DNA of 54,000 nt, from positions 1 through 54,000 of the forward strand of contig LDAQ01000021.1 in NCBI GenBank assembly GCA_001028025.1. Reading direction: 5' to 3'. Positions 24,196-32,530 of the stretch are shown in pieces. Each line of letters starts with the position of its first letter. Position 1 is the first letter of the stretch. The translations under genes and the position numbers were made by a program. Under the pieces are notes generated by a model that saw only the letters and a program-made list of their open reading frames with translations, ran no database searches and was not told where the DNA came from. This DNA is from Faecalicatena fissicatena. GTDB taxonomy: Bacteria > Bacillota > Clostridia > Lachnospirales > Lachnospiraceae.

Positions 24196-24996
24196 ATGAA
24201 AGAAAGATTTGAGACCGAGCGCTTAATACTGAGACCATGGAATACCGGGGACGCAGAGGCGTTGTACCGCTATGCCAAAGATGACAGGATTGGTCCAATT
24301 GCGGGATGGCCGGTGCATACCAGTGTGGAAAACAGCCGCCAGATTATAGAAGATGTACTTTCCGCCAGGGGAACCTATGCGGTTGTATTAAAGGAGAGTA
24401 ACCTTCCCGCCGGGAGCATCGGCCTGATGACAGGAGATGCAAGCAATCTGGTAACTACGGAGGCTGAGGCAGAGATCGGTTACTGGATCGGTGTTCCGTA
24501 CTGGGGCCAGGGATTGATTCCGGAGGCAGCACGGGTACTGATAAAATATGCATTCGAAGAGCTGGGTATGGAAAAGCTCTGGTGCGGTTATTTTGATGGT
24601 AACAATAAGTCGTTCAGAGTACAGCAGAAATGTGGTTTCGTATATCACCATACGAATGAGAATATTTTCTGGCCGCTTATGGGCGATATCCGAACGGAGC
24701 ATATTACCTGCATGACGAGACAGCAGTGGGAAGAAACTGGCGGGGCAAAGCGCAGAGATAAAGAACTGTTGTTAAATTTGGATAAGCTGCATACTACCGA
24801 TTTGGGAGTTGGACGGATCAAAAAGAATCTCTGTATTGACACAGATGATGTGAGCGAATGGTGCAGAGCGAAAATACAGGAGCCATGCAGCAGTATTACA
24901 AGAAGAGGAAAGAACTGGTATATCAGCTCGGACGATTGTATCATAACAGTTAATGCAAATAGCTATACTATTATTACGGCGCATAAGCACAAGTAA
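24196..24996 (+). CDS. GNAT acetyltransferase fused to a DUF3781 domain
   Basis: Residues 1 to about 180 are a RimJ/RimL-type GNAT N-acetyltransferase (ETERLILRPW at the start, EAEIGYWIGVPYWGQG for acetyl-CoA binding, NNKSFRVQQKCGF near its end). Residues from about 190 (LLLNLDKLHTTDLGVGRIKK through ITRRGKNWYISSDDCIITVN to TIITAHK) match DUF3781, which is usually a separate protein of about 75-80 residues. The junction shows no stop or frameshift. The substrate is unknown. Confidence 0.8.
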   Translation: MKERFETERLILRPWNTGDAEALYRYAKDDRIGPIAGWPVHTSVENSRQIIEDVLSARGTYAVVLKESNLPAGSIGLMTGDASNLVTTEAEAEIGYWIGVPYWGQGLIPEAARVLIKYAFEELGMEKLWCGYFDGNNKSFRVQQKCGFVYHHTNENIFWPLMGDIRTEHITCMTRQQWEETGGAKRRDKELLLNLDKLHTTDLGVGRIKKNLCIDTDDVSEWCRAKIQEPCSSITRRGKNWYISSDDCIITVNANSYTIITAHKHK

Positions 24997-25209
24997 TAGA
25001 ATTGCTTTAGTGCCGTATATGAAACTGAGAGTTTTTGTCAGTTTATTGCACCTGTTCGTTTTCTGAAATTCACTATAACTAAAAACAGGAAGACGAATAA
25101 AAGCTGATAAATAAAAACGAAAAAAGGCTTTGACAGGTGGATGGAGATGCGGATTTAAAGAATATAAGAGATACCACAGCCTGGTGGAGACTCTAGAAAA
25201 GAGCAGGAC

Positions 25210-25872
25210 ATGGAGATGAAAGAAATGGATATAGAATTGAGAGTTGAACGTCCGGAGGATTACAGAGAGACAGAGAATCTTGTCCGGGAAGCATTCTGGA
25301 ACCATTATTCACCGGGATGCAATGAACATTATCTGCTGCATATTATGCGTGATTGTCAGGAGTTTGTACCGGAGCTTAATATAGTTGCTGTACATCAGGG
25401 CAAAATTGTTGGTAATGTTGTCTATATGAAATCAAGAATAGAAGGCGATGACGGAAAGACATACGAGGTTTTAAGTCTGGGACCGATTGCGGTACTGCCG
25501 GAATTTCAAAGTGCGGGAATCGGTGGACGAATGCTTGATTATACAAAGAAAATCGCACGCGATATGGGATTTCGGGCAGTTCTGCTCTGCGGTGATCCGG
25601 ATTATTATTCCCGTCATGGATTCATACCGGCGGAAAAATTGGGGATCAGAACAGCCGATAACAAATATGCTGCGGCCCTTCAAGTCTGTGAGTTGCATGA
25701 AGGTGCATTGTCAGGTACAGGCGGGAGATATTATGAAAATTCCATATATGAAGTAGATGAGACTGCCGTAAAGGAATTCGATAAATATTTTCCTGTGAAA
25801 GCAATTGTGACAGGAACACCGTCTCAGCAGCGTTTTCAGATTCTTTCTGGAATGTTCAGGGATGTGGATTAA
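25210..25872 (+). CDS. GNAT-family N-acetyltransferase
   Basis: This 220-residue protein has the GNAT acetyl-CoA loop after LSLGPIAVLPEFQSAGIGGRM and the downstream RAVLLCGDPDYYSRHGF, as in predicted N-acetyltransferases YhbS (COG3153). A second Met lies three codons downstream. It could act on small metabolites or a protein N-terminus; sequence does not tell. Confidence 0.85.
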   Translation: MEMKEMDIELRVERPEDYRETENLVREAFWNHYSPGCNEHYLLHIMRDCQEFVPELNIVAVHQGKIVGNVVYMKSRIEGDDGKTYEVLSLGPIAVLPEFQSAGIGGRMLDYTKKIARDMGFRAVLLCGDPDYYSRHGFIPAEKLGIRTADNKYAAALQVCELHEGALSGTGGRYYENSIYEVDETAVKEFDKYFPVKAIVTGTPSQQRFQILSGMFRDVD

Positions 25873-25951
25873 ATCGGAGCATTTGCCGAAAGCATTGTAT
25901 GCAAATCCATAAGTTCTAAAATTTTGGTACAGATTCTAAAATATGTGACAT

Positions 25952-25998
25952 ATAAGTACCTTGTTTTTTATGATATTCTTAAAAAGTAAGGTGCTTAT
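25952..25998. promoter_or_regulatory. HxlR-type operator-like inverted repeat
   Basis: ATAAGTACCTT (25952-25962) and AAGGTGCTTAT (25988-25998) are inverted repeats matching at 10 of 11 positions, spaced 25 bases apart, just before the ATG at 26002. Spaced repeats of this kind occur at HxlR-family regulated NAD(P)-binding oxidoreductase genes. No HxlR gene is in the window. Confidence 0.45.
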
Positions 25999-26001
25999 AT
26001 T

Positions 26002-26238
26002 ATGAAAATAACATTTTTAGGCGTAACAGGCTGGCTTGGGTCAGAGATCTCTGCGGAGACAGTGAAACGAGGGCATGATGTAGTCGTGATTTCAAGGCAT
26101 CCGGAGGACATCAAATATACATAGACTCCGGATGTAGAGTCTTTGAAAGCGGATGCCGGCAATTATACACAGCTGAAAGAAGCCATCCCAAAGGACAGTG
26201 ATATATTGGTTAATTCTCTGATACCCGATCCGTTTTAG
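26002..26238 (+). pseudogene. NAD(P)-binding oxidoreductase, broken
   Basis: The frame starts MKITFLGVTGWLGSEI, a Rossmann GxTGxxG motif of NAD(P)H-binding epimerase/reductase-like proteins, and continues as RGHDVVVISRHPEDIKY. It then hits an in-frame TAG at 26122-26124, reads on to DSDILVNSLIPDPF, and stops at 26238. Intact members are about 200-215 residues, so it is both interrupted and truncated. Confidence 0.7.
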
Positions 26239-26505
26239 CTAGGTGTAAGACATTGAATGATTATTCAGAGTATGTTGCGAAAGTGACAGAGAAAGTTGGC
26301 CTGGATCCGTCTAAGACTGAGGGGTATATAGAGATGTACTGGAAAGGCTGATTGGGAGCATCTTTTGTTACAGTCCAGACTTGTCTGAACTGTTATCATT
26401 TTATGGAACAGTTTATGTCCATGGAAAAAAGTAGCTTTACATTAATTGATAAAAATGCTAAACTTTCATAAAGGAAATATTCTGGAATAATTAAGGGGAT
26501 ACCAT
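26239..26505 (+). other. Degraded stretch with a gene-tail fragment
   Basis: A 32-codon frame (26253-26351) reads DYSEYVAKVTEKVGLDPSKT and ends YIEMYWKG; it looks like a protein tail but no family is recognised. The rest holds only the promoter region of the LacI gene. Confidence 0.3.
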
Positions 26506-27534
26506 ATGCGGATTAAGAATAAAGATATAGCGAAAATATTAGGGATATCTACTACAGCGGTTTCACTGGCTATTAACAACAGGCCGGGTGTGTCCGAGGA
26601 GACAAGGCTGAAAGTACTGGAATTGATTAACGAAGACGCAAATAAATCATATCAGATGCTGAGTTCAGAAAAGAAACAGAACGGTACGTTACTGCTGAGT
26701 ATTCATAAAAGACATGGTGAGATTATAAAAGAGAAACCTTTTTTTTCTGATTTGATAGAAACCATTCAGCAGGAAGCCATGAAACGTTCTTATACACTTA
26801 CGGTAGCACATTATATGCCAGGGCAGGATCTCGAACAGTATGTGGAATATATAGAGGGGATGCCGATCGATGGCATTATTTTGATGGCTACGGAAATGAA
26901 TTACGAGGATCTGGAATATTACCAGAATCTAAGTGTTCCGATTGTACTTCTGGATGGTTCCTTTGAACTTGCAAGTCTGGATTCGGTTACGATAGATAAT
27001 GAGAATTCTGTTTTTAACGCTGTCAGCTATGCATACGGGAAGGGGCACCGCAACATTGGATATTTAAAAGGTGAGGTGTTTATTCAGAATTTTGGTCATC
27101 GATTCGATGGGTTTTTAAAAGGAATCAGGGAATTCAGGCTGGATGGTTATCACCATCCGGTAGTGAGTCTGCCATGTAATATTGATGGCGCATATAGAAA
27201 AATGAAAGAGATTCTGCAGGAGGATAAAGAATTTGCCATGCCAACCCTGTTTCTGGCGGATCTGGATTATATTGCATTGGGGGCTATGCAGGCGATTAAG
27301 GAGGCGGGGTATCGTATTCCGGAAGATGTTTCGGTTATCGGATATGATGATGTAGCTGCCTGTGAGGTATTTGACCCTCCGTTGACTACGGTTCGTGTCA
27401 ACCGAAAAGATATTGGACGACTTGCGATGAACAGGTTGCTTGAAAAAATGAGTGAAAATGGAGATTATTATACTAGCACGCAGATTTCATCAGATCTGAT
27501 TGAAAGAGAAAGCGTAAAGGATATCAGCGAGTAA
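26506..27534 (+). CDS. LacI-family transcriptional regulator (first of two paralogues)
   Basis: The 342-residue protein has an N-terminal LacI helix-turn-helix (KDIAKILGISTTAVSLAINN, about residues 4-23), a hinge, and a periplasmic-binding-like sugar sensor domain ending with VIGYDDVAACEVFDPPLTTV. It shares long identical runs with the LacI protein encoded at 27782-28828, including PFFSDLI and TIQQEA, so the two are paralogues. It is convergent with that gene across a repeat island. Likely targets are its own promoter and perhaps the cupin/ABC operon. Confidence 0.9.
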   Translation: MRIKNKDIAKILGISTTAVSLAINNRPGVSEETRLKVLELINEDANKSYQMLSSEKKQNGTLLLSIHKRHGEIIKEKPFFSDLIETIQQEAMKRSYTLTVAHYMPGQDLEQYVEYIEGMPIDGIILMATEMNYEDLEYYQNLSVPIVLLDGSFELASLDSVTIDNENSVFNAVSYAYGKGHRNIGYLKGEVFIQNFGHRFDGFLKGIREFRLDGYHHPVVSLPCNIDGAYRKMKEILQEDKEFAMPTLFLADLDYIALGAMQAIKEAGYRIPEDVSVIGYDDVAACEVFDPPLTTVRVNRKDIGRLAMNRLLEKMSENGDYYTSTQISSDLIERESVKDISE

Positions 27535-27539
27535 ACTAT

Positions 27540-27588
27540 AGGGACTTGAATGCCGAATATAACGGCATCCGTGTCCCTGTTTTTTTAT
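27540..27588 (+). terminator. Terminator of the first LacI gene
   Basis: GGGAC (27541-27545) pairs with GTCCC, and an inner GCCG/CGGC stem is present, followed by TGTTTTTTT to about 27587. Confidence 0.8.
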
Positions 27589-27746
27589 GATATACCTTAT
27601 TCTGCAGCTTTGCTGCAGACCCGCCCGAAGGGCATGAATTACGGGGGGCTTTTGGGTATCCTTTAATCTGCGGCCTGGCCGCAAATCTGCCCGCAGGGCA
27701 TGTGTTACGGGTACCCTTTGGGTATAGAATTCCCTATATCATAAAA
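27583..27746. repeat. 164-bp element: two 68-bp repeat units inside a 12-bp inverted repeat
   Basis: TTTTATGATATA (27583-27594) is the exact inverse of TATATCATAAAA (27735-27746). Between them lie two tandem copies (27592-27659 and 27658-27725) of a 68-base unit. The unit has a CTGC(A/G)GC stem-loop, a CCCGCCCGAAGGGC-like segment and an end CCCTTTGGGTAT. Related units occur at 50272-50394, at 52132-52199 (inverted, inside a gene) and partly at 43067-43110. Confidence 0.75.
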
Positions 27747-27781
27747 CCCCTCCGGGGGATACATACTTTATTCTTGCTTTA

Positions 27782-28828
27782 TCAAAAGTGAGCCAGGTTT
27801 AATTCGCCGAAATTACTGCATGGCGGCGGGGCAGTACTGGAGCGGACTATAAGTTTGGCAGAGATTTCTGTGACTGTTGTATATGTCTTTGGAAATGAAA
27901 TGTTATGAATTAGCTGCCGCACGGCAGCTTTTCCCATCTTTTGCTGTGACACCTTAACAGAGGTCAGTGGCGGATCGAATATTCTGCAGGAAGGAAGGTC
28001 ATCATAACCGATTATGGAGATATCCTGTGGAATTCGATATCCAAATTCTTTGAAAGCCTTTGCGGCGCCCAGTGCAATATAATCCAGGTCGGACAGAAAA
28101 ATAGTCGGCATTTTAACCGCAGATATGCCGGATAATATTTTTTTCATTTCCAGGTAAGCATGTTCCACGCTGCAGGGAAGCTCAAAAACAGGATTGCAAT
28201 TATGCTCAAGATCATAGTATCTTAAACCATTTCTATATCCATCAAAACGCTGATCAAAATTACTGATGTAAGTCTGGCTTTTTAAATATCCAATATTACG
28301 GTGACCAAGACTGTAAGCATACTGTACTGCCTGAAAAATTGAACTTTTGTTATTGAGAATTACGGAATTTAATTGAGAAGTTCCGGATACGCTGTCCAAT
28401 AATATGAGCGGTTTTTGAATTTCCTTATAGATGCAGAAGTCTTTTGATTCCAATTCCGTTGCAAGAAGGATAATACCGCTGTTATTATCTGCCTGGAGCG
28501 TGTCTAAATATAATTCCTTATTTTGAAGCTGCATATAATGCAGGACATTGAGATTATACGAATGATGGAGGGCTTCCTGCTGAATTGTGCTGATTAAATC
28601 TGAAAAGAAGGGCTTATCATTCATTATATGCCCATGCTTTTTATGTATAGCGAGTGTGATAGAACGATTAGGCGAAGAAATACATTTTTCTGATCTGGCG
28701 TTGGAGCATTCTTTCAGCCTGCAGACTTTTTTACGAGTTTCTTCGGAAACACCGGAATGGTGGTTGAGAGCCAGGGACACAGCAGTAGGTGATATACCAA
28801 GTTTTCTGGCAATTTCTATATTTTTCAT
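27782..28828 (-). CDS. LacI-family transcriptional regulator (second paralogue)
   Basis: The start is ATG 28828, seven bases after AGGAGG; a longer frame is not supported. The 348-residue protein has an HTH (IEIARKLGISPTAVSLALNH, about 3-22) and a ligand domain with VIL/IIGYDDLPSCRIFDPPLTSV. It resembles the regulator at 26506-27534 along its length. It is divergent from the cupin/ABC/hydrolase operon, with 275 bases between starts, and is the natural candidate to repress that operon in response to the transported ligand. Confidence 0.92.
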   Translation of the reverse strand: MKNIEIARKLGISPTAVSLALNHHSGVSEETRKKVCRLKECSNARSEKCISSPNRSITLAIHKKHGHIMNDKPFFSDLISTIQQEALHHSYNLNVLHYMQLQNKELYLDTLQADNNSGIILLATELESKDFCIYKEIQKPLILLDSVSGTSQLNSVILNNKSSIFQAVQYAYSLGHRNIGYLKSQTYISNFDQRFDGYRNGLRYYDLEHNCNPVFELPCSVEHAYLEMKKILSGISAVKMPTIFLSDLDYIALGAAKAFKEFGYRIPQDISIIGYDDLPSCRIFDPPLTSVKVSQQKMGKAAVRQLIHNISFPKTYTTVTEISAKLIVRSSTAPPPCSNFGELNLAHF

Positions 28829-28860
28829 ATAAATACCTCCTGCAAATGATTTTAACACAT

Positions 28861-29051
28861 CAACTTAATTAAAGTAAAGCAAAATTATAAAGCTGATAAG
28901 CCTGGGAGAGATGCGAAAAACATAGTATGGTAAAAATAAACAAATAAATGAAAGCAAATCAAAAGATTATAAATGCTATATTGTTGATTTTGATGAAAAA
29001 ACAGCATTAGATCTAAGAGATATTGACAAAACATAAATCTAATGATAAAGT
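28861..29051. promoter_or_regulatory. Divergent control region between LacI and the cupin/ABC operon
   Basis: For the operon, TTGACA (29023-29028) is followed after 17 bases by TAAAGT (29046-29051). For lacI (minus), a TAAAAT -10 lies near 28851-28856. CTTAATTAAAG (28864-28874) sits in the lacI promoter. TTTACTTAA and CTTAAATAAAATTAAG lie just downstream of the operon promoter (29051-29085). These AT-rich palindromes share TTTACTT and are candidate LacI sites. Confidence 0.5.
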
Positions 29052-29103
29052 TTACTTAACATAAATACTTAAATAAAATTAAGCAAAACAAAGGAGGAAA
29101 AAA

Positions 29104-30018
29104 ATGGCAAGAATTGTGTTTGGAAATCATCCATATGATGTTTCAAAAGATAAACCGATGCGTATTGGCAAGGAGCAGGTGGGGTATTTTACATATCCAG
29201 ATTTCGCTATTGAGACCAGTGATTTAAATAATCTTTATGTCAGTACCAGTGAACTGACAATGGGATATTTTGAATTGGCTCCGGGGGCAATGTTTTCGCC
29301 GCCGGACCATCATCCGGGAGATGAGTGTTATTACATTTTGGAAGGGGAACTTACAGAGGTGAATCCGATAACCGGTCAGGCCGTGAGGGCCATGGAAAAC
29401 GAGGTTCTGATCATTCCTCAGGAAGGTGCGCATGGTGGTTACAATTTTGGCACTAAGAGGATGAAAGCAGTTTTTGCGCTTGCACCTCAGATGGTTAATA
29501 CAGAAGAACAGATATTTCCTACAGATCTGGAGGGGATGTGGAGAGTGCTGAAGGGAAAGCAGGAAGCAGATTACGAGCCATGGCCGGATTGTAAGGAAAC
29601 CGGCACAAACGGAACAATTAATGATGTGGGAAAATGGCCGGTTGCTGGAGAAGAACTGAGGAAAGACCCGAAGTACTTAAGACTGATCAGAGAAGAAAAT
29701 AAACTGAATGTAATCAATGGACTGGATAATCCCTACCTGATGAGATTTGCCTGCAGTAACGATAAAATACATTTCGGTGAACTCGTTTTCCCATCAGGTG
29801 GCGTGGGGTGCCGGGTTTCTGATCCTGAGTCACATGCCGGTGAAACGGCAATATTCGTTAAGGAGGGAATCATTTCATTTATTATGATGGAGTCCCGGGA
29901 AGTGTTCAAAATTGAAAAGGATGAAGTAATGTTTATTCCTAAAAACACGGAATACCAAATGGTAAACAACTGGGAGGAGCAGGCTCGTGCGGTGTTCTGT
30001 ATCGCTCCGGAGCTATAA
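29104..30018 (+). CDS. Two-cupin-domain protein
   Basis: This 304-residue protein has two cupin barrels. The first (about 55-130) includes PGAMFSPPDHHPGDECYYILEG with the HH/E metal ligands, and the second (about 215-300) includes ETAIFVKEGIISFIMMES. The second lacks the full His set. Bicupins include sugar isomerases, oxalate decarboxylases and dioxygenases; the substrate cannot be named. It is the first gene of a five-gene operon with a ribose-type ABC importer, so it probably modifies the imported compound. An AAGGAGG lies nine bases before ATG. Confidence 0.85.
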   Translation: MARIVFGNHPYDVSKDKPMRIGKEQVGYFTYPDFAIETSDLNNLYVSTSELTMGYFELAPGAMFSPPDHHPGDECYYILEGELTEVNPITGQAVRAMENEVLIIPQEGAHGGYNFGTKRMKAVFALAPQMVNTEEQIFPTDLEGMWRVLKGKQEADYEPWPDCKETGTNGTINDVGKWPVAGEELRKDPKYLRLIREENKLNVINGLDNPYLMRFACSNDKIHFGELVFPSGGVGCRVSDPESHAGETAIFVKEGIISFIMMESREVFKIEKDEVMFIPKNTEYQMVNNWEEQARAVFCIAPEL

Positions 30019-30049
30019 AGTGTAAACGTTTCATAAAGTGGGGAAGAAG

Positions 30050-31540
30050 ATGACGATGATGGAAGAAAAGCTATTAGTCATGCATGGCATAACAAAAGAA
30101 TTCCCGGGCGTAAGGGCGCTGGATCATGTGGAATTGCAGCTGGAAAAAGGAACTGTTCATGCTCTAATGGGGGAGAATGGGGCTGGTAAATCTACTCTTA
30201 TGAAAATACTGATGGGAATATATCAGCCGGATGAAGGGGAAATTACCTTAAAAGGCCAAACTGTGAAAATTGACAATCCCAAAAAAGCGCTCAAAATGGG
30301 GATATCCATGATACATCAGGAACTGATGCCGATTCCTGACATGAGTGTAGCGGATAATATCTTCCTGTATGATTATCCTGCAAAGAAGGGTTTTGTGCAG
30401 AAATCAGTGCTTTATAAAAAGACGGAGGAGTTATTCCGGGAGCTGGGAATCGAGGGTGTATCTTCGAGGGTTTTTATGAAGGAGCTAAGCCAGGCACAGA
30501 TGCAGATGGTGGAGATTGCGAAAGCTGTGTCGGCAAAAGCGGATGTGATTATTATGGATGAACCGACATCTGCTATATCTGACCATGAAGTGGAAAACCT
30601 TTTCCGGATTATCTGCACGTTGAGATCAAAAGGGGTGGGAATCTTGTACATTTCCCATAAAATGGATGAGATCTTCAAGATATCGGATTATATTACTGTT
30701 CTGAGGGACGGACAGTACATAGACAGTGCTCCATCCGATAAGCTTAATCAGGAGAAGCTGGTAAGACTGATGGTCGGCAGAGAATTGAAGTCTATTTATG
30801 ACAGGCATCCTTCTGTGACCGGTGAGGTAATGCTGGAGGTGAAACACCTGAAATGCAAAGGTGTATGCGAGGATGTAAGTTTTAAATTGCATAAAGGAGA
30901 AGTGCTTGGCTTTGCAGGTCTGGTCGGTGCAGGGCGTACTGAGATTATGGAAGCAGTATTTGGGATGAGAAAACGGCAGGGCGGCGACATTATAAAAGAG
31001 GGAAAAAAATTGAAGATATGCAATGTCAGAGATGCCATAGATTATGGGCTGGCACTCGCGTCCGAAGACAGGAAAAAATTCGGCTTATTTTTAGAACTGT
31101 CAATTTCGTATAATATTACAATTTCTTGGCTTAAACATTTGCAGAAATCAGGGATTGTAAACCGCAGAGGAGAGAGGGAGAAAGCCGGTAACCTGTCAAA
31201 GGATCTGCAGATTAAGTCCTCAAGTATTAAAACCAGAGTTGGAAAATTAAGCGGAGGCAATCAGCAGAAAGTAGTATTGGCAAAATGGCTTCTGACAGAA
31301 CCGGACATCCTGATTTTGGATGAACCGACACGAGGGATTGACATTGGTGCAAAAAAGGAAATATATACACTGATTGAGCAACTGGCGAGGGAAGGCAAAG
31401 GTGTGATAGTTATTTCGTCTGAAATGCCGGAACTGATCGGCATCAGTGACAGGATCATAACGGTTCATGAAGGCGCTGTAAAAGGAAGCTATACAGGAAC
31501 AGAAATAACTCAGGAAAGAATTATGATGGACCTTGGGTAG
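30050..31540 (+). CDS. Sugar ABC transporter ATP-binding protein (RbsA/MglA type)
   Basis: The preferred start is ATG 30050 after GGGGAAG; an upstream in-frame GTG (30038) is less likely. The 496-residue protein has two fused ATPase domains. Domain 1 has Walker A GENGAGKST and Walker B VIIMDEPTSA. Domain 2 has degenerate Walker A GLVGAGRTE, signature LSGGNQQKV and DILILDEPTRG. This is the usual carbohydrate-uptake (CUT2) arrangement. It is followed after 12 bases by its permease. AAACGTTT at about 30024-30031 is a small palindrome just before the gene. Confidence 0.93.
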   Translation: MTMMEEKLLVMHGITKEFPGVRALDHVELQLEKGTVHALMGENGAGKSTLMKILMGIYQPDEGEITLKGQTVKIDNPKKALKMGISMIHQELMPIPDMSVADNIFLYDYPAKKGFVQKSVLYKKTEELFRELGIEGVSSRVFMKELSQAQMQMVEIAKAVSAKADVIIMDEPTSAISDHEVENLFRIICTLRSKGVGILYISHKMDEIFKISDYITVLRDGQYIDSAPSDKLNQEKLVRLMVGRELKSIYDRHPSVTGEVMLEVKHLKCKGVCEDVSFKLHKGEVLGFAGLVGAGRTEIMEAVFGMRKRQGGDIIKEGKKLKICNVRDAIDYGLALASEDRKKFGLFLELSISYNITISWLKHLQKSGIVNRRGEREKAGNLSKDLQIKSSSIKTRVGKLSGGNQQKVVLAKWLLTEPDILILDEPTRGIDIGAKKEIYTLIEQLAREGKGVIVISSEMPELIGISDRIITVHEGAVKGSYTGTEITQERIMMDLG

Positions 31541-31552
31541 GGAGGAAGAAGA

Positions 31553-32518
31553 ATGAAAACATTACAGAAAAAGAAAAGTGCTGTAAATAAAATACTGAAT
31601 GCCTATGGCATATTTCTTGTCCTGGTAATCATGTGTATTGTCATATCTATTTTATCGGATGGCCGCTTTCTGGCATACAGAAATATCGTGAATGTATTCC
31701 GACAGGTATCTATCACAGGGATATTGGCCATTGGTGCGACCTTAATCCTGATAACGGGGGGAATTGATCTGTCTGTCGGTTCGGTGCTTGCCTTAGCCGG
31801 TGTAATAGCAGCGGATATGGCGCATCCGGAAAGCGCTTTCCCTCTGGCGGTAGTTTTTTTGACGGCGGTTTTAATCGGGCTGGCAGCCGGAGCTGTGAAT
31901 GGAGCTCTTATTGCATATGCGGGAGCGCCACCCTTTATTGTTACACTGGGTATGACGACTGCCGCAAGGGGGATGGCGCTGCTATATGCAAAAGGACAGC
32001 CAATTGTGGACTTTAAAAAATCATTTAACTTTATTGGACAGGGCAATCTGCTTGGGATCCCGGTACCGGTATGGATCCTTATATTTATCACAATTGTCTC
32101 CGGTATTATTTTACATAGCACAAAGCTGGGACGTTATATATTTGCGGTTGGAGGAAATGAAGATGCTGCCAGGGCTTCTGGTATTAGTGTTAAAAACGTG
32201 AAGTTTTTTGTCTATATCTATATGGGTGCTCTATGCGGAATTGTTGGACTGATTCTTGCGGCAAGGACAAATACCGGCGCACCTAATGCGGGTGCCGGTT
32301 ATGAACTGGATGCAATTGCGGCGGCTGTAATAGGCGGGACAAGCATTTCGGGAGGAAAGGGACATATAGCAGGGACTGTTATTGGCATGCTGATCCTGGG
32401 CGTGTTAAGCAACGGGCTGGATATATTGAACATATCTACATATATACAGCAGATTGTAAAGGGAATTGTTATTGTCCTGGCAGTATTGATGGATATCGTG
32501 CAAACGAAGAGAGATTAG
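31553..32518 (+). CDS. Sugar ABC transporter permease (RbsC type)
   Basis: This 321-residue, very hydrophobic protein has about ten predicted membrane helices. It carries the CUT2 permease landmarks GGIDLSVGSVLALAGVIAA and GAGYELDAIAAAVIGGTSISGGKG. It forms the membrane channel with the RbsA-like ATPase and RbsB-like receptor. Spacers to both neighbours are 12 bases. Start ATG 31553 has GGAGG seven to nine bases ahead. Confidence 0.93.
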   Translation: MKTLQKKKSAVNKILNAYGIFLVLVIMCIVISILSDGRFLAYRNIVNVFRQVSITGILAIGATLILITGGIDLSVGSVLALAGVIAADMAHPESAFPLAVVFLTAVLIGLAAGAVNGALIAYAGAPPFIVTLGMTTAARGMALLYAKGQPIVDFKKSFNFIGQGNLLGIPVPVWILIFITIVSGIILHSTKLGRYIFAVGGNEDAARASGISVKNVKFFVYIYMGALCGIVGLILAARTNTGAPNAGAGYELDAIAAAVIGGTSISGGKGHIAGTVIGMLILGVLSNGLDILNISTYIQQIVKGIVIVLAVLMDIVQTKRD

Positions 32519-32530
32519 GGAGGAAAAAAT

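Noticed and set aside
30021..30034. TGTAAACGTTTCAT as a CcpA catabolite-repression site
   Set aside because: It matches only the first half of the cre consensus; the second half departs at three positions. It is noted only as a small palindrome.
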